A stretch of 64,000 nt of DNA from positions 5,992,501-6,056,500 of the forward strand of contig NZ_CP016809.1 of the NCBI RefSeq assembly GCF_002741055.1, in the 5' to 3' direction. The notes under the pieces are model-generated. The model was given only the letters and a program-made list of their open reading frames with translations. It did not search any database and was not told where the DNA came from. The position numbers and the translations under genes were made by a program. Shown in pieces: positions 24,177-32,586 of this stretch (position 1 is its first letter; each line of letters begins with the position of its first letter). Source of the stretch: Paenibacillus ihbetae (GTDB lineage: Bacteria; Bacillota; Bacilli; Paenibacillales; Paenibacillaceae).

Positions 24177-25934
24177 ATGTTCGAATTGCTGATCACCATG
24201 ACCGAACGGATCGGCATTATTGTTACGATCGCTTTTATCGTGACCCGACTGCGGTTTTTCCGCACGATGCTGAGTCAGGACAAGCTGTCCTCCGTTCAGC
24301 GGCTCCAGGCCGTTCTGGTATTCGGCGTACTGGGCATTGTCGGAACGTACACCGGCATTACGGTCAGTACAGAGTCGCTTGCCGTTAATAAATGGATGCT
24401 CCAGGTGTCCGAGGACGAAGCCATAGCTAACTCACGGGTGGTCGGAATCGCGATGGCCGGTCTGTTCGGCGGATGGAAAATCGGTTTGGGGGCTGGGCTG
24501 GTTGCAGGCTTGCACCGTTTCACGTTAGGCGGCTTTACCAGCCTTGCCTGCGGATTGGCGACGATGCTGGCGGGCATTCTGGCAAGCCTGTTTCGGAAAA
24601 AGAACGAGCAGATCAGCGTTTCCGCTGCTTTAATCCTCGGAGCGCTGGCAGAATCGCTGCAGATGCTGATTATTCTGCTGCTTTCAAGGCCTTTTGACCA
24701 GGCGTTGAACCTCGTCACATTTATCGGGGTTCCCATGATCGTGGCTAATGGAATCGGCTGCGCCTTGTTCCTGCTGATCATCCGATCCGTAGTCAATGAA
24801 GAACAGAAGGCAGCAGCCCAACAGGCACAAACCTCGCTCCGCATTGCACGGAAGACGCTCGGTTACATGCGGCAGGGCATGAAGCCGGAATCAGCTGAAG
24901 CGGTCTGCCGGATTCTGTTCGAGGAAGTGAAGGCAAGCGCAATCGCGATGACCGATGACAGAGTCATCCTGGCCCACATCGGCATCGGGGACGATCATCA
25001 TGCGCCAGGACGCCCGCTGCAGACGGAGGTGACCCGGCATGTTATCGAGCAGGGCGACCTGCTGATTGTCGACCGGCACCAAATCCAATGCCAGATGCGG
25101 GACTGTCCGCTCGGGGCGGCGATCGTCGGGCCGCTGAAGCAAGGAGGGGAGACGGTCGGGACGCTTAAATTTTATTTCCGCAGCAAGAAGGAAATCACGC
25201 ATGTTACTACCGAGCTGATGTCCGGACTTAGTATGCTGTTAAGCTATCAGCTGGAAGCAGCGCAGCTTGCCGAAGCGAAGGAGCTGGCGAGAGAGGCCGA
25301 GATCAAGACGCTTCAGGCTCAGATCCATCCGCATTTTCTGTTTAACGCGCTCAATACGATTTTGTCGCTAACGAGGATTGACGCAATGAAAGCGCGCAAG
25401 CTGCTTCGGAGCTTGTCGGATTATATCCGGCAGAACTTAACGGCAGCTGCTGCCGAGAAAGCGACGCTTCAAGAGGAGCTGCAGCATATCCGATCCTACA
25501 TGAGCATCGAAGAAACCAGGTTCGAGGATAAGCTTGCGATCCAATATGAGGTAGAAGAGTCTGCTTTGCACGCTATTGTTCCTCCGCTGACGATGCAGCC
25601 GCTCGTGGAAAATTGCATCCGGCACGGCTTCAGGAACAAGACGGATGATTGCATCATTCGCATCAGGATCGCCGGCAAGCCGTCTTCCGGCGTGACCGTT
25701 TCGATCAAGGATAACGGCGAAGGAATTCCGGCTGAACGTCTGCAGCAGCTCGGTCTACAGATGATGGAATCCTCATCGGGTACCGGGCTGGCCGTGTTCA
25801 ACGTCAACCGTCGTTTGACGCTAATGTACGGGGCATCCGCTTCCTTAAAGATTAAGAGCAAGGAGTCAGAGGGTACCGAGGTTGTATTTCATATACCGCC
25901 GGCGTCTTCGGCAGCTGACGATAAGTTTAAATAA
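24177..25934 (+). CDS. LytS/BtsS-type sensor histidine kinase
   Basis: A 585-residue sensor. The N-terminal 200 residues hold about six membrane segments of the 5TM-LYT type, then a GAF domain (about 215-340, with CQMRDCPLG cysteines), then a His_kinase domain with AQIHPHFLFNALNTIL (His384 or His386) and an HATPase domain (NGEGIP, GTGLAVFNVNRRL). The ATG at 24177 follows ACGGAGGTG; the earlier ATGs have no site. It forms a tight operon with the LytTR regulator. The neighbouring CstA carrier suggests sensing of an external carbon compound such as pyruvate, as in the E. coli BtsSR system. Confidence 0.85.
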   Translation: MFELLITMTERIGIIVTIAFIVTRLRFFRTMLSQDKLSSVQRLQAVLVFGVLGIVGTYTGITVSTESLAVNKWMLQVSEDEAIANSRVVGIAMAGLFGGWKIGLGAGLVAGLHRFTLGGFTSLACGLATMLAGILASLFRKKNEQISVSAALILGALAESLQMLIILLLSRPFDQALNLVTFIGVPMIVANGIGCALFLLIIRSVVNEEQKAAAQQAQTSLRIARKTLGYMRQGMKPESAEAVCRILFEEVKASAIAMTDDRVILAHIGIGDDHHAPGRPLQTEVTRHVIEQGDLLIVDRHQIQCQMRDCPLGAAIVGPLKQGGETVGTLKFYFRSKKEITHVTTELMSGLSMLLSYQLEAAQLAEAKELAREAEIKTLQAQIHPHFLFNALNTILSLTRIDAMKARKLLRSLSDYIRQNLTAAAAEKATLQEELQHIRSYMSIEETRFEDKLAIQYEVEESALHAIVPPLTMQPLVENCIRHGFRNKTDDCIIRIRIAGKPSSGVTVSIKDNGEGIPAERLQQLGLQMMESSSGTGLAVFNVNRRLTLMYGASASLKIKSKESEGTEVVFHIPPASSAADDKFK

Positions 25935-25954
25935 AGGCAGGGATCAAGCGCATC

Positions 25955-26692
25955 ATGACAGAACGAATCAGAACCATCATTGTGGATGATGAACGATACA
26001 GCCGCGAGGAGCTCGCATTTCTATTAAAGCAGCATCCTTCAATCGAAGTTGCGGGCGAAGCGGGATCCGGAGAGGAAGCGGTGCTGAAAACGTTGCAGCT
26101 GCAGCCCGACGCGGTATTTCTCGATGTTGAAATGCCGCTCATGAACGGACTTGCGGCGGCCGAAGCCATGCTGGAGATGAAGAAGCCCCCGAAAATCGTG
26201 TTCGCCACCGCGTATCCGCAGTTCGGGGCCGATGCCTTCCAGTATGAGGCGATAGACTATCTCCTGAAGCCCATTGACGAGGAGCGTCTGGCTGAGACGG
26301 TTCGAAGATTGGAAAAAACGATCCTATCGCCGAAGCAGCAATCGCCAGCGCCGATGAAGTCCTGCGGCAAGCTGTCGTTGGAGGAGGATGGACAGATTCA
26401 TTTTATCGATCCGGATGACATTATTTTTATATCGCGAGAAGATACGTACACCAAGATTGTTACCGTCCATCGGGAGTTTCATGTGAAGACGCCGCTCAAG
26501 GAGCTGGAGGCGAAGCTACGGCTGTACCCGTTCTTTCGGATCCATAAAAGCTATATCGTTCATCTTAAATATGCTAAAAGACTCATCCCATGGTTTAATG
26601 GGGCATACCAGCTCGAGCTCAAGGGGAGCAGCGAGCTGCTGGCCGTGAGCCGCAATTACGCCAAGGCTTTTCGCGAAGCATTGGAGCTGTAG
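25955..26692 (+). CDS. LytTR-family response regulator
   Basis: A 245-residue regulator with a receiver domain (acidic IIVDDERY, phospho-acceptor Asp57 in FLDVEMP, Lys in YLLKPI) and a C-terminal LytTR DNA-binding domain (residues 140-245, FFRIHKSYIVHLKYAKR). LytTR proteins bind tandem direct repeats upstream of targets. It lies 20 bases after the kinase, and its likely target is the cstA-like gene 146 bases downstream. Confidence 0.9.
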   Translation: MTERIRTIIVDDERYSREELAFLLKQHPSIEVAGEAGSGEEAVLKTLQLQPDAVFLDVEMPLMNGLAAAEAMLEMKKPPKIVFATAYPQFGADAFQYEAIDYLLKPIDEERLAETVRRLEKTILSPKQQSPAPMKSCGKLSLEEDGQIHFIDPDDIIFISREDTYTKIVTVHREFHVKTPLKELEAKLRLYPFFRIHKSYIVHLKYAKRLIPWFNGAYQLELKGSSELLAVSRNYAKAFREALEL

Positions 26693-26776
26693 GACGACCT
26701 GCTCATACTCCTTGCATGTCAACCCGCGGTTTGTGCATCTTAATCCGTAATAACGACATGTTAATCGCAAATCGCC

Positions 26777-26803
26777 TCCTGCCCGCAGGAAATTCCTTAT
26801 AAT
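26777..26803 (+). promoter_or_regulatory. Promoter of the cstA-like gene with weak -35
   Basis: A good -10 TATAAT (26798-26803) has no matching -35; instead a short palindrome TCCTG-CCCG-CAGGA occupies 26777-26790. A strong -10 with a missing -35 fits activation by the LytTR regulator encoded upstream. Confidence 0.4.
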
Positions 26804-26838
26804 CGATGTAAGCGATTCCAAAGGAGGAGGCGATAGAT

Positions 26839-28290
26839 ATGATTACCTTCATCGTATCGATTTTGCTGTTAATACTCGGTTATTTTACGTATGGGAAATA
26901 TATTGAGAAGTTATTCGGCGTCAAAGAGGAGCGGTCCACGCCGGCTTACGTCAATCAGGATGGCGTTGACTACTTGCCGATGAGTACGGGCAAAAACTCC
27001 TTGATCCAGCTGCTTAACATCGCGGGTGTCGGACCGATCTTCGGGCCGATCATGGGAGCCTTATACGGTCCGGTTGCCTTTCTGTGGATTGTATTTGGCT
27101 GCATATTCGCCGGAGCCGTGCATGACTATCTGACCGGTATGATCTCGATTCGCAACCGCGGTGCCCATCTGCCCGAGCTCGCGGGCAAATTCTTGGGGAA
27201 AGTCATGAAGCATGTGGTCAACGCTTTCGCAATTCTGCTCCTGATCCTGGTAGGAACGGTATTCGTCACCTCGCCGGCAAGCCTGCTTCACAACCTGATG
27301 AATGGCTCTATCAGCTTGTGGATGATTACAGTTGCTATCTTCGGCTATTATATCTTGGCAACGCTGCTGCCCATCGACAAAATTATCGGCCGCTTCTACC
27401 CGATCTTCGGTGCGCTGCTGCTGATTGCCTCGGTCGGCGTCGGGGCGATGCTGATCATCCAGAAGGCGCCGATTCCCGAGCTGACATTTACCAATATGCA
27501 TCCTGACAACCTGCCGATCTTCCCGCTGCTGTTCCTGACGATTACTTGCGGAGCTTTGTCGGGGTTTCACGCGACTCAGACACCGATCATCTCGCGAACG
27601 ACGCAGCGTGAGGGGCAGGGACGCAAAATCTTCTATGGCATGATGATCGCCGAAGGGATTATCGCCATGGTATGGGCAGCTGCGGCGATGAGCTTGTTCC
27701 ACGGCTCGACCGGTCTGAATGAGCTTCTCGCATCAGGCGGCACAGGGCTTGTCGTAAGCGAAGTCGCGAAGGTGACGCTTGGGGCGGTTGTCGGTACATT
27801 CGCTGTGCTTGGGGTTATTGTTCTGCCGATTACGTCAGGCGATACGGCATTCCGCAGCGCGCGGATGATCATCGCCGATTATATCAAGCTGCCGCAGCTT
27901 AGCATGAAAAGCCGGCTTCTCATTGCCGTTCCGCTCTTTGTGATTTCGATAGCGCTTACGCAGATCGATTTTAACATTCTGTGGCGTTACTTCTCTTGGG
28001 CTAACCAGGCGACTGGTGTGATTGCCCTGTTTGTCGGGGCGATGTATTTGTACATTGCACGCAAAAACTTCTGGGTGGCCCTGATTCCCGGTGCGATGAT
28101 GCTATACACCACGACGGTGTATATTTTGAACGCGCAAATCGGCTTCCGTTTGTCCATGAACGCTTCCTACATCGTCGGTGCAGTCATCAGTGCGGTTCTG
28201 GTGGTCGTCTTCTTTAAAGCCGCACAAAGAGCCCGAGCCGCCAAGCTTCCGCTGGAAGTGGATGTCTCCGATTTCAACAAGGCTGCATAA
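26839..28290 (+). CDS. cstA: CstA-family (carbon starvation) transporter
   Basis: A 483-residue polytopic membrane protein with more than ten hydrophobic segments. Family motifs include NIAGVGPIFGPIMGALYGP, HDYLTGMISIRNRGAHLPEL and FHATQTPIISRTTQREGQGR. It is shorter than the 700-residue E. coli CstA and fits the short Gram-positive group. Members take up pyruvate or peptides. Its place after a LytS/LytTR pair parallels E. coli BtsS/BtsR and their target BtsT. Ribosome site GGAGGAGG. Confidence 0.85.
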   Translation: MITFIVSILLLILGYFTYGKYIEKLFGVKEERSTPAYVNQDGVDYLPMSTGKNSLIQLLNIAGVGPIFGPIMGALYGPVAFLWIVFGCIFAGAVHDYLTGMISIRNRGAHLPELAGKFLGKVMKHVVNAFAILLLILVGTVFVTSPASLLHNLMNGSISLWMITVAIFGYYILATLLPIDKIIGRFYPIFGALLLIASVGVGAMLIIQKAPIPELTFTNMHPDNLPIFPLLFLTITCGALSGFHATQTPIISRTTQREGQGRKIFYGMMIAEGIIAMVWAAAAMSLFHGSTGLNELLASGGTGLVVSEVAKVTLGAVVGTFAVLGVIVLPITSGDTAFRSARMIIADYIKLPQLSMKSRLLIAVPLFVISIALTQIDFNILWRYFSWANQATGVIALFVGAMYLYIARKNFWVALIPGAMMLYTTTVYILNAQIGFRLSMNASYIVGAVISAVLVVVFFKAAQRARAAKLPLEVDVSDFNKAA

Positions 28291-28293
28291 TAG

Positions 28294-28500
28294 CTACAAT
28301 TTTAACGGATCAAAGGTTAATCTGTAATCCATGGTTTGAAGGTACTGCAGCAGGTTAGTTACAGCCTGCATTTGCGGTGCCTTTTTGCCGTGATCGGGCA
28401 TCCACTTCATCCATCCAAATACCTGTTGACATGATGCCGGGTGCATGGCCGCTTCATTCGGCCGTGAAGTCATCCGGCCTCGCGCAGAACCATCGTTCAC
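28294..28500 (-). CDS. Possible 68-residue protein, low confidence
   Basis: A minus-strand frame starting at a GTG with GGAGCAAAG upstream. Its C-terminal half (QQVFGWMKWMPDHGKKAPQM, then QAVTNLLQYL) looks protein-like in composition, but I know no family. It ends four bases from the stop of cstA and converges on it. It is the only candidate in the 355-base gap 28291-28645, which otherwise holds a possible TATAAT at 28576-28581. Confidence 0.3.
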   Translation of the reverse strand: MNDGSARGRMTSRPNEAAMHPASCQQVFGWMKWMPDHGKKAPQMQAVTNLLQYLQTMDYRLTFDPLKL

Positions 28501-28645
28501 TCCTTTGCTCCATAGGATAAGGGACTTGGACTTTTTGCAAGATGCTTCATGCAACCATCCTGACGAAAATATACATATAATCAATCCGACCGGCTCATAA
28601 AATGATGAAAGTAATGTGTAATGGTGAAAGGGGGCCGTGTGCAAG

Positions 28646-29290
28646 ATGTTAACCCTGTTACTGTTCCTGTTTGCCGCCAGTGCTGCGGTTGCCAGCGTCG
28701 ATACCACCTGCGGATTGAACGTGCTTGGAAGCCTGGATAACACAAAAGTGAACAAAGCCTCTTATGCACTCGTTTATGTGCTCTCCTGCACGCTGGGGGG
28801 CGCGGTGACCGGACTCGCGATCGGCGGTATCAATTATTTGCTGTCTCTAACCCCGCTGAATACCTCATATAATGCAATCATTATCATCATGTTTGCCGTG
28901 TTCATCCTGTTAGAGCTGTTTAATAAATCCGGACTTCTCCCAGCGGGAAATTTCATTGTGCCGTCGGAATGGATAAGGCAGGCGGGATACCGTTCTGCAG
29001 CGCTCTGGGGCCATATTTTGGGCATGGGATTTATTACGCTTCAAGCCGGCGTCCTGTTCCACGCCTATGTGCTATTATCGATATTTGCGCCGGCCTGGTG
29101 GTTGAGTCTTCTGGCGGGAATATGCTTCGGATTCGTACGGGGCACTGTATTTAGTCTCCCCCTGATCCGGTCCGTCGTCCACATGCTGCTGGAAAAAAGA
29201 TGGCTTAAGCGCACCTTGCTCAGCGCCGTGCGTTTAGTCGTTTCTTACGTGCTGCTGACCGGATCCATCTTATGGATTCTCCTGTCCTAA
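28646..29290 (+). CDS. Polytopic membrane protein of a Mau-like cluster
   Basis: A 214-residue protein with five to six hydrophobic segments. Cysteines occur in the first two segments (DTTCGLNVLGSL, VLSCTLGG) and in AGICFGF. It is the first gene of a four-gene plus-strand group with a MauE-like, a MauD-like and a light-chain-like gene. By position and topology it could be a MauF-like or thiol-transport protein, but I cannot show homology. A GTG at 28637 is in frame but lies two bases after the AAAGGGGG site, so I use the ATG at 28646. Confidence 0.6.
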   Translation: MLTLLLFLFAASAAVASVDTTCGLNVLGSLDNTKVNKASYALVYVLSCTLGGAVTGLAIGGINYLLSLTPLNTSYNAIIIIMFAVFILLELFNKSGLLPAGNFIVPSEWIRQAGYRSAALWGHILGMGFITLQAGVLFHAYVLLSIFAPAWWLSLLAGICFGFVRGTVFSLPLIRSVVHMLLEKRWLKRTLLSAVRLVVSYVLLTGSILWILLS

Positions 29291-29315
29291 TTTAAGAAGG
29301 GAGGTTGCCGTTCCG

Positions 29316-29843
29316 ATGTATGAATTTGCCGCTATTTCCTCCACCTTCCCCATGCTGTTGTCGGTCACCGGCTACATCTGGAGTGCCTTCTTCGGGGATC
29401 CGGATCGATTCCCCGGCAGTCCCCGTTTGCACGCGCTGCTTGTATTGCTGCAGTTCCTTACCGTAACCATGGTTTACGGATATCCCTCATCCATGAGCTT
29501 TGTTTTGCTGTCGGTCCTGTATTTTACTCAGGGGATCGGCGTGGTTTATTACATACGGAAGAAAGGAAGGGTGGACTGCGGCTGTCTCGGTCCGCAATTT
29601 CATTCCCGACTCGGATGGCCGCTCATTGCGGTTAACGGGTTAATGGGAATGCTCAGCTGGGGTTGGAGCCATCCGTCGTGGTTTATCTATCCGGAAGCAG
29701 TCGCGCTGAACGGATTTCTGCTGGAGGGCATGCTGCTTCTCGTATCGCTGCTTGTCATCGTGGGCATTCCGGATGCCGTGCATGCCATCCGGATATACCG
29801 CGAGCTCGCTGCCCCGCATGCTCCGTACATCAAACCTAGGTAA
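29316..29843 (+). CDS. MauE/DoxX-like redox-associated membrane protein
   Basis: A 175-residue protein with four to five membrane segments and a cysteine motif (RVDCGCLGP) at about residue 89, as in MauE-type proteins. In methylotrophs MauE and MauD are needed for disulfide formation and stability of the methylamine dehydrogenase light chain. Ribosome site GGGAGG. It sits 25 bases after the previous gene and 11 bases before the next, so the four genes form one operon. Confidence 0.75.
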   Translation: MYEFAAISSTFPMLLSVTGYIWSAFFGDPDRFPGSPRLHALLVLLQFLTVTMVYGYPSSMSFVLLSVLYFTQGIGVVYYIRKKGRVDCGCLGPQFHSRLGWPLIAVNGLMGMLSWGWSHPSWFIYPEAVALNGFLLEGMLLLVSLLVIVGIPDAVHAIRIYRELAAPHAPYIKPR

Positions 29844-29854
29844 AGGAGGACGTG

Positions 29855-30394
29855 ATGAACACGTTTTTTTGGATATCCTATATTATTCTATGGCTCCTCG
29901 TTGTGCCGTTGGTTCTGCTTAACCTGGTCTTGTTCAGGCAGCTGGGAATCATGGTGATGGGAACTGCGCGGGGGGTGAATCAATCCGGCATTCCGGTCGG
30001 TCGCAAGCTTCCCGAAGCTATCACCACCGATCTGCAAGGGGGCTCCTGGTCGACGAGCCGCTTGGCCGGCACCTCAGCCATCCTGTTGTTCGGATCGCCG
30101 ACCTGCAAGGAGTGCGCCCATATTATTCCCGATTTTACCCGAATTGCGAAGAAGCACCAGGTTAAGCCTGTCCTTCTGTTATTCTCGTCCGCTGAGCAAG
30201 CGGCGTCTTATGTCTCGACGATCGGCTATGCGGATGAAGCCGTCCTGGTTACCCCCGAGCTGGCCCGGCAGCTGGACGTCCAAGTAACGCCTTATGCATA
30301 TGCGGTTGACGGCAGCGGCGTCATCAGGCACAAGGGGCTGGTCAACAGCCGCGAACAGCTGGAAGCCTACGTGAAGGCAACCAAGGCTTCCTGA
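29855..30394 (+). CDS. MauD-like membrane-anchored thioredoxin
   Basis: A 179-residue protein: one N-terminal membrane span (about 3-28), then a thioredoxin fold with the active-site LLFGSPTCKECAHIIP (C84, C87; CKEC) and the cis-proline loop VTPYAYAVDGSG. MauD proteins carry the same topology with a CXXC active site. It should act on the outer face of the membrane, making or reshuffling disulfides in the cysteine-rich product of the next gene. Start at the ATG at 29855 (GTG at 29852 is three bases closer to AAAGGAGG). Confidence 0.75.
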   Translation: MNTFFWISYIILWLLVVPLVLLNLVLFRQLGIMVMGTARGVNQSGIPVGRKLPEAITTDLQGGSWSTSRLAGTSAILLFGSPTCKECAHIIPDFTRIAKKHQVKPVLLLFSSAEQAASYVSTIGYADEAVLVTPELARQLDVQVTPYAYAVDGSGVIRHKGLVNSREQLEAYVKATKAS

Positions 30395-30410
30395 ATACGA
30401 GGTGATAAGT

Positions 30411-30878
30411 ATGTGGCGCAAGCCTGCAAATAAGGATGAAGAAGCGCAGACGGTAATCAGCCGTCTGACCCGGAAAGCCAATCGAATCCCAATCTTGAAC
30501 CGGTTCGCGCAAAAAACGGCGGAGCTGCTGGCAAGAATCCTCCTGAGGCCAGAGGAGAAGCTTGTTCGCATTTCCTTTGCCGCCGGTCCATGCCGCCCGC
30601 CTCACGGTCAGTATTGCAGCGGCTGCGGAGCAGATGCTTCATGCCCGCCCGATTATATCATCTGCACGCCGAAATCGGTTATTACAGACTGCAAAGGGCT
30701 GTGTCCTTATCCGTCCGGCTGGTGGTATACAAGCGATCCGCCCGGACAACGGGCCAAATGCCAGGATTGCATCTCGCAATATGTTCACCCCGAATTCGGC
30801 ATAAAAGGCTGCTACCAAGGGGCTCATATTTATGGAAGATATATTATTTGCGCATGCAGATCGACATTTACGTATTAG
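30411..30878 (+). CDS. MauA-like 12-cysteine protein lacking TTQ tryptophans
   Basis: A 155-residue protein whose last 95 residues resemble the light chain of methylamine dehydrogenase. Cysteines are at 61, 69, 72, 78, 85, 94, 98, 117, 120, 134, 147 and 149: twelve, as in that subunit. Shared blocks are CSGCGADASCPPD and HPEFGIKGCYQGA. The enzyme makes its tryptophan tryptophylquinone from two tryptophans; the only ones here are 2, 104 and 105, not at those positions. A basic helical stretch (residues 15-55) precedes the cysteine part; there is no ordinary signal peptide. GAGGTGATAAGT precedes the ATG. No heavy chain (MauB), MauG or amicyanin is in the window. Confidence 0.7.
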   Translation: MWRKPANKDEEAQTVISRLTRKANRIPILNRFAQKTAELLARILLRPEEKLVRISFAAGPCRPPHGQYCSGCGADASCPPDYIICTPKSVITDCKGLCPYPSGWWYTSDPPGQRAKCQDCISQYVHPEFGIKGCYQGAHIYGRYIICACRSTFTY

Positions 30879-31101
30879 TGCCATTAGCCAGCTGCCAATT
30901 CCCAATCATGAATTAAAACAACCCGGTTCGTCGAAATGCATGGCGTCGTGATGGGATGCCGGCACGCCCAAATCAACAAGAGCCGCAATCCTTATTTTTG
31001 GCTGCTTTGTCCGCGCTTTAAGGATATAATTGGAGTAACAGTGAGGGGTATGAACGTTACCATTCATCGTGAGCTGATGAAGGGAATAAGGAGAGGGACT
31101 G

Positions 31102-31647
31102 ATGGCGGGCATTGAGATCCGGAGACCCGGGCACGATGATGTCGAGACGCTTGCGCTTTTTTTTCGAGTCGTTGTAACCGATACGTTCGCCAAGGAAGGC
31201 TTGGCGGAAATGGAGGAGGATATCGAACAGGAAATCGAATCGAAAATTCAATACTTGCATTGGGATCTGGATTCAGGAGGCGAACATCGGTATTTCCTAA
31301 TTGCCCTGAATGAAGGCCATGTCGTGGGTACGATCGAATACGGGCCGGCCAACGCCATGATCCGGCAGCACGCTCCATGGAACATGCAGGACATCATGGA
31401 GGTGGGTACCGTATTCGTTCACCCTGACTATCAAGGCAGGGGAATCGGAAGCCTGCTCTTAAACGTCATTTGGTTGTCGATGATGGAGCGGGGATACCGG
31501 GAATTTTGCCTGGACAGCGGATATTCTGCGGCCCAAAGCATTTGGAAGAAGAAGTTTGGAGAACCCGATGTTCTCCTGCAGGATTATTGGGGCGAAGGCC
31601 TTCATCATATGATCTGGAGAAGACCGATTGCTGTAAAGCCTGAATAA
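31102..31647 (+). CDS. GNAT-family N-acetyltransferase
   Basis: A 181-residue acetyltransferase with the CoA loop in GTVFVHPDYQGRGIGSLLLN and a downstream AAQSIWKKKFGEPD. Substrate unknown. Preceded by AATAAGGAGAGG and, further up, a possible -10 TATAAT at 31025-31030. The stretch 30879-31101 shows no other gene. Confidence 0.8.
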   Translation: MAGIEIRRPGHDDVETLALFFRVVVTDTFAKEGLAEMEEDIEQEIESKIQYLHWDLDSGGEHRYFLIALNEGHVVGTIEYGPANAMIRQHAPWNMQDIMEVGTVFVHPDYQGRGIGSLLLNVIWLSMMERGYREFCLDSGYSAAQSIWKKKFGEPDVLLQDYWGEGLHHMIWRRPIAVKPE

Positions 31648-31661
31648 CCAGGCTTTTTATT
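31636..31661 (+). terminator. Terminator overlapping the GNAT stop codon
   Basis: AAGCCTG, loop AATAAC (containing the stop codon), CAGGCTT, then TTTATTA. The loop overlap makes the last codons part of the terminator. Confidence 0.75.
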
Positions 31662-31828
31662 ATGGCTTAATCAATGGCGCACAAGATTATTCGTGAAATT
31701 GATCACATAAATTTGTGGCGATTCCACTGGAATCTGGTGTGTGAGCGTCCCCGAACGGGTGTACAATAGATAGCAGCACCATACAGGATCATCCTGTCAG
31801 AATGAATGGAGCGAAGGGGGTGGAGAAG

Positions 31829-32569
31829 GTGCGTATTCTGCTCCATGATACGAGTGAGGTTCATGAATTGAAAGTATACGATACAGAGGAGTTAGACGGG
31901 GTGAAGGGACGTTTCCGCGTGCTTGAATTCTCCGATCAGGCTGTGCAGGGCGTTCTGGATCTGAACGATCCGGAGCGGATCGTCTTTGAGTACCCGAGAG
32001 CGATCATTCACCTGATCGATGCCAATCATTCGGATTTCGAGGACATGTTCCTGATCGGGCACGGCATCGGGACGATCGCCCGCCATTATGCGAACAGGCG
32101 GATAACGGCAGCCGAGGTGGACAAGCGGGTGGCGGAGCTGGCCCGCACCTTTTTCGGCAGCGAAGCTGAATCCGTGAGAATTGGCGATGGGCGCGAGCTG
32201 CTGGAGAGGGAAGCTCAGGATACTTTGGACGTTATTATTGTGGATGCCTTTACGAAGGAAGGAACGCCGCGGCATCTGGCTTCTGCGGAATTTTTCATGA
32301 TGGCGGCAGATAGGCTGCGTGATCAGGGTATTATGATTATGAACCTGATTGGACGAGGAACTACGGACCCTTATATCCGTGCGATCCACACGACGCTCTA
32401 TACGGTGTTTTCCTATACGAAGGCATTTCGTCTGTCCGATCGCCGCACAGATATTCAAAATATCATTCTCATCGGAGCCGCGCGCCCTATTCTGTATCAG
32501 GAGCGTCATATGGCCGGCTTCCGGGAGGCAACTCTTGAGCAGGGCTATGTGATAACGGATCGTCCGTAG
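31829..32569 (+). CDS. Spermidine-synthase-like methyltransferase-fold protein
   Basis: A 246-residue protein of the spermidine synthase / spermine synthase-like fold. The nucleotide-binding motif reads MFLIGHGIGTIARHYA, an acidic motif follows in AAEVDKRVAELA, and VIIVDAFTKEGTPRHL resembles the catalytic VDxF region. Polyamine-specific residues are not all evident, so another substrate is possible. The reading frame is open to an ATG at 31802 without a ribosome site; the GTG at 31829 follows AAGGGGG at a normal distance. It is 17 bases before the TauE/SafE gene. Confidence 0.65.
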   Translation: MRILLHDTSEVHELKVYDTEELDGVKGRFRVLEFSDQAVQGVLDLNDPERIVFEYPRAIIHLIDANHSDFEDMFLIGHGIGTIARHYANRRITAAEVDKRVAELARTFFGSEAESVRIGDGRELLEREAQDTLDVIIVDAFTKEGTPRHLASAEFFMMAADRLRDQGIMIMNLIGRGTTDPYIRAIHTTLYTVFSYTKAFRLSDRRTDIQNIILIGAARPILYQERHMAGFREATLEQGYVITDRP

Positions 32570-32586
32570 GAAGGGATGGAATACAT

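Noticed and set aside
28294..28755. Long minus-strand frame of 153 codons opposite the first Mau-like gene
   Set aside because: Its N-terminal third overlaps the plus-strand gene and has no ribosome site. Only the part starting at 28500 is kept as a low-confidence candidate.
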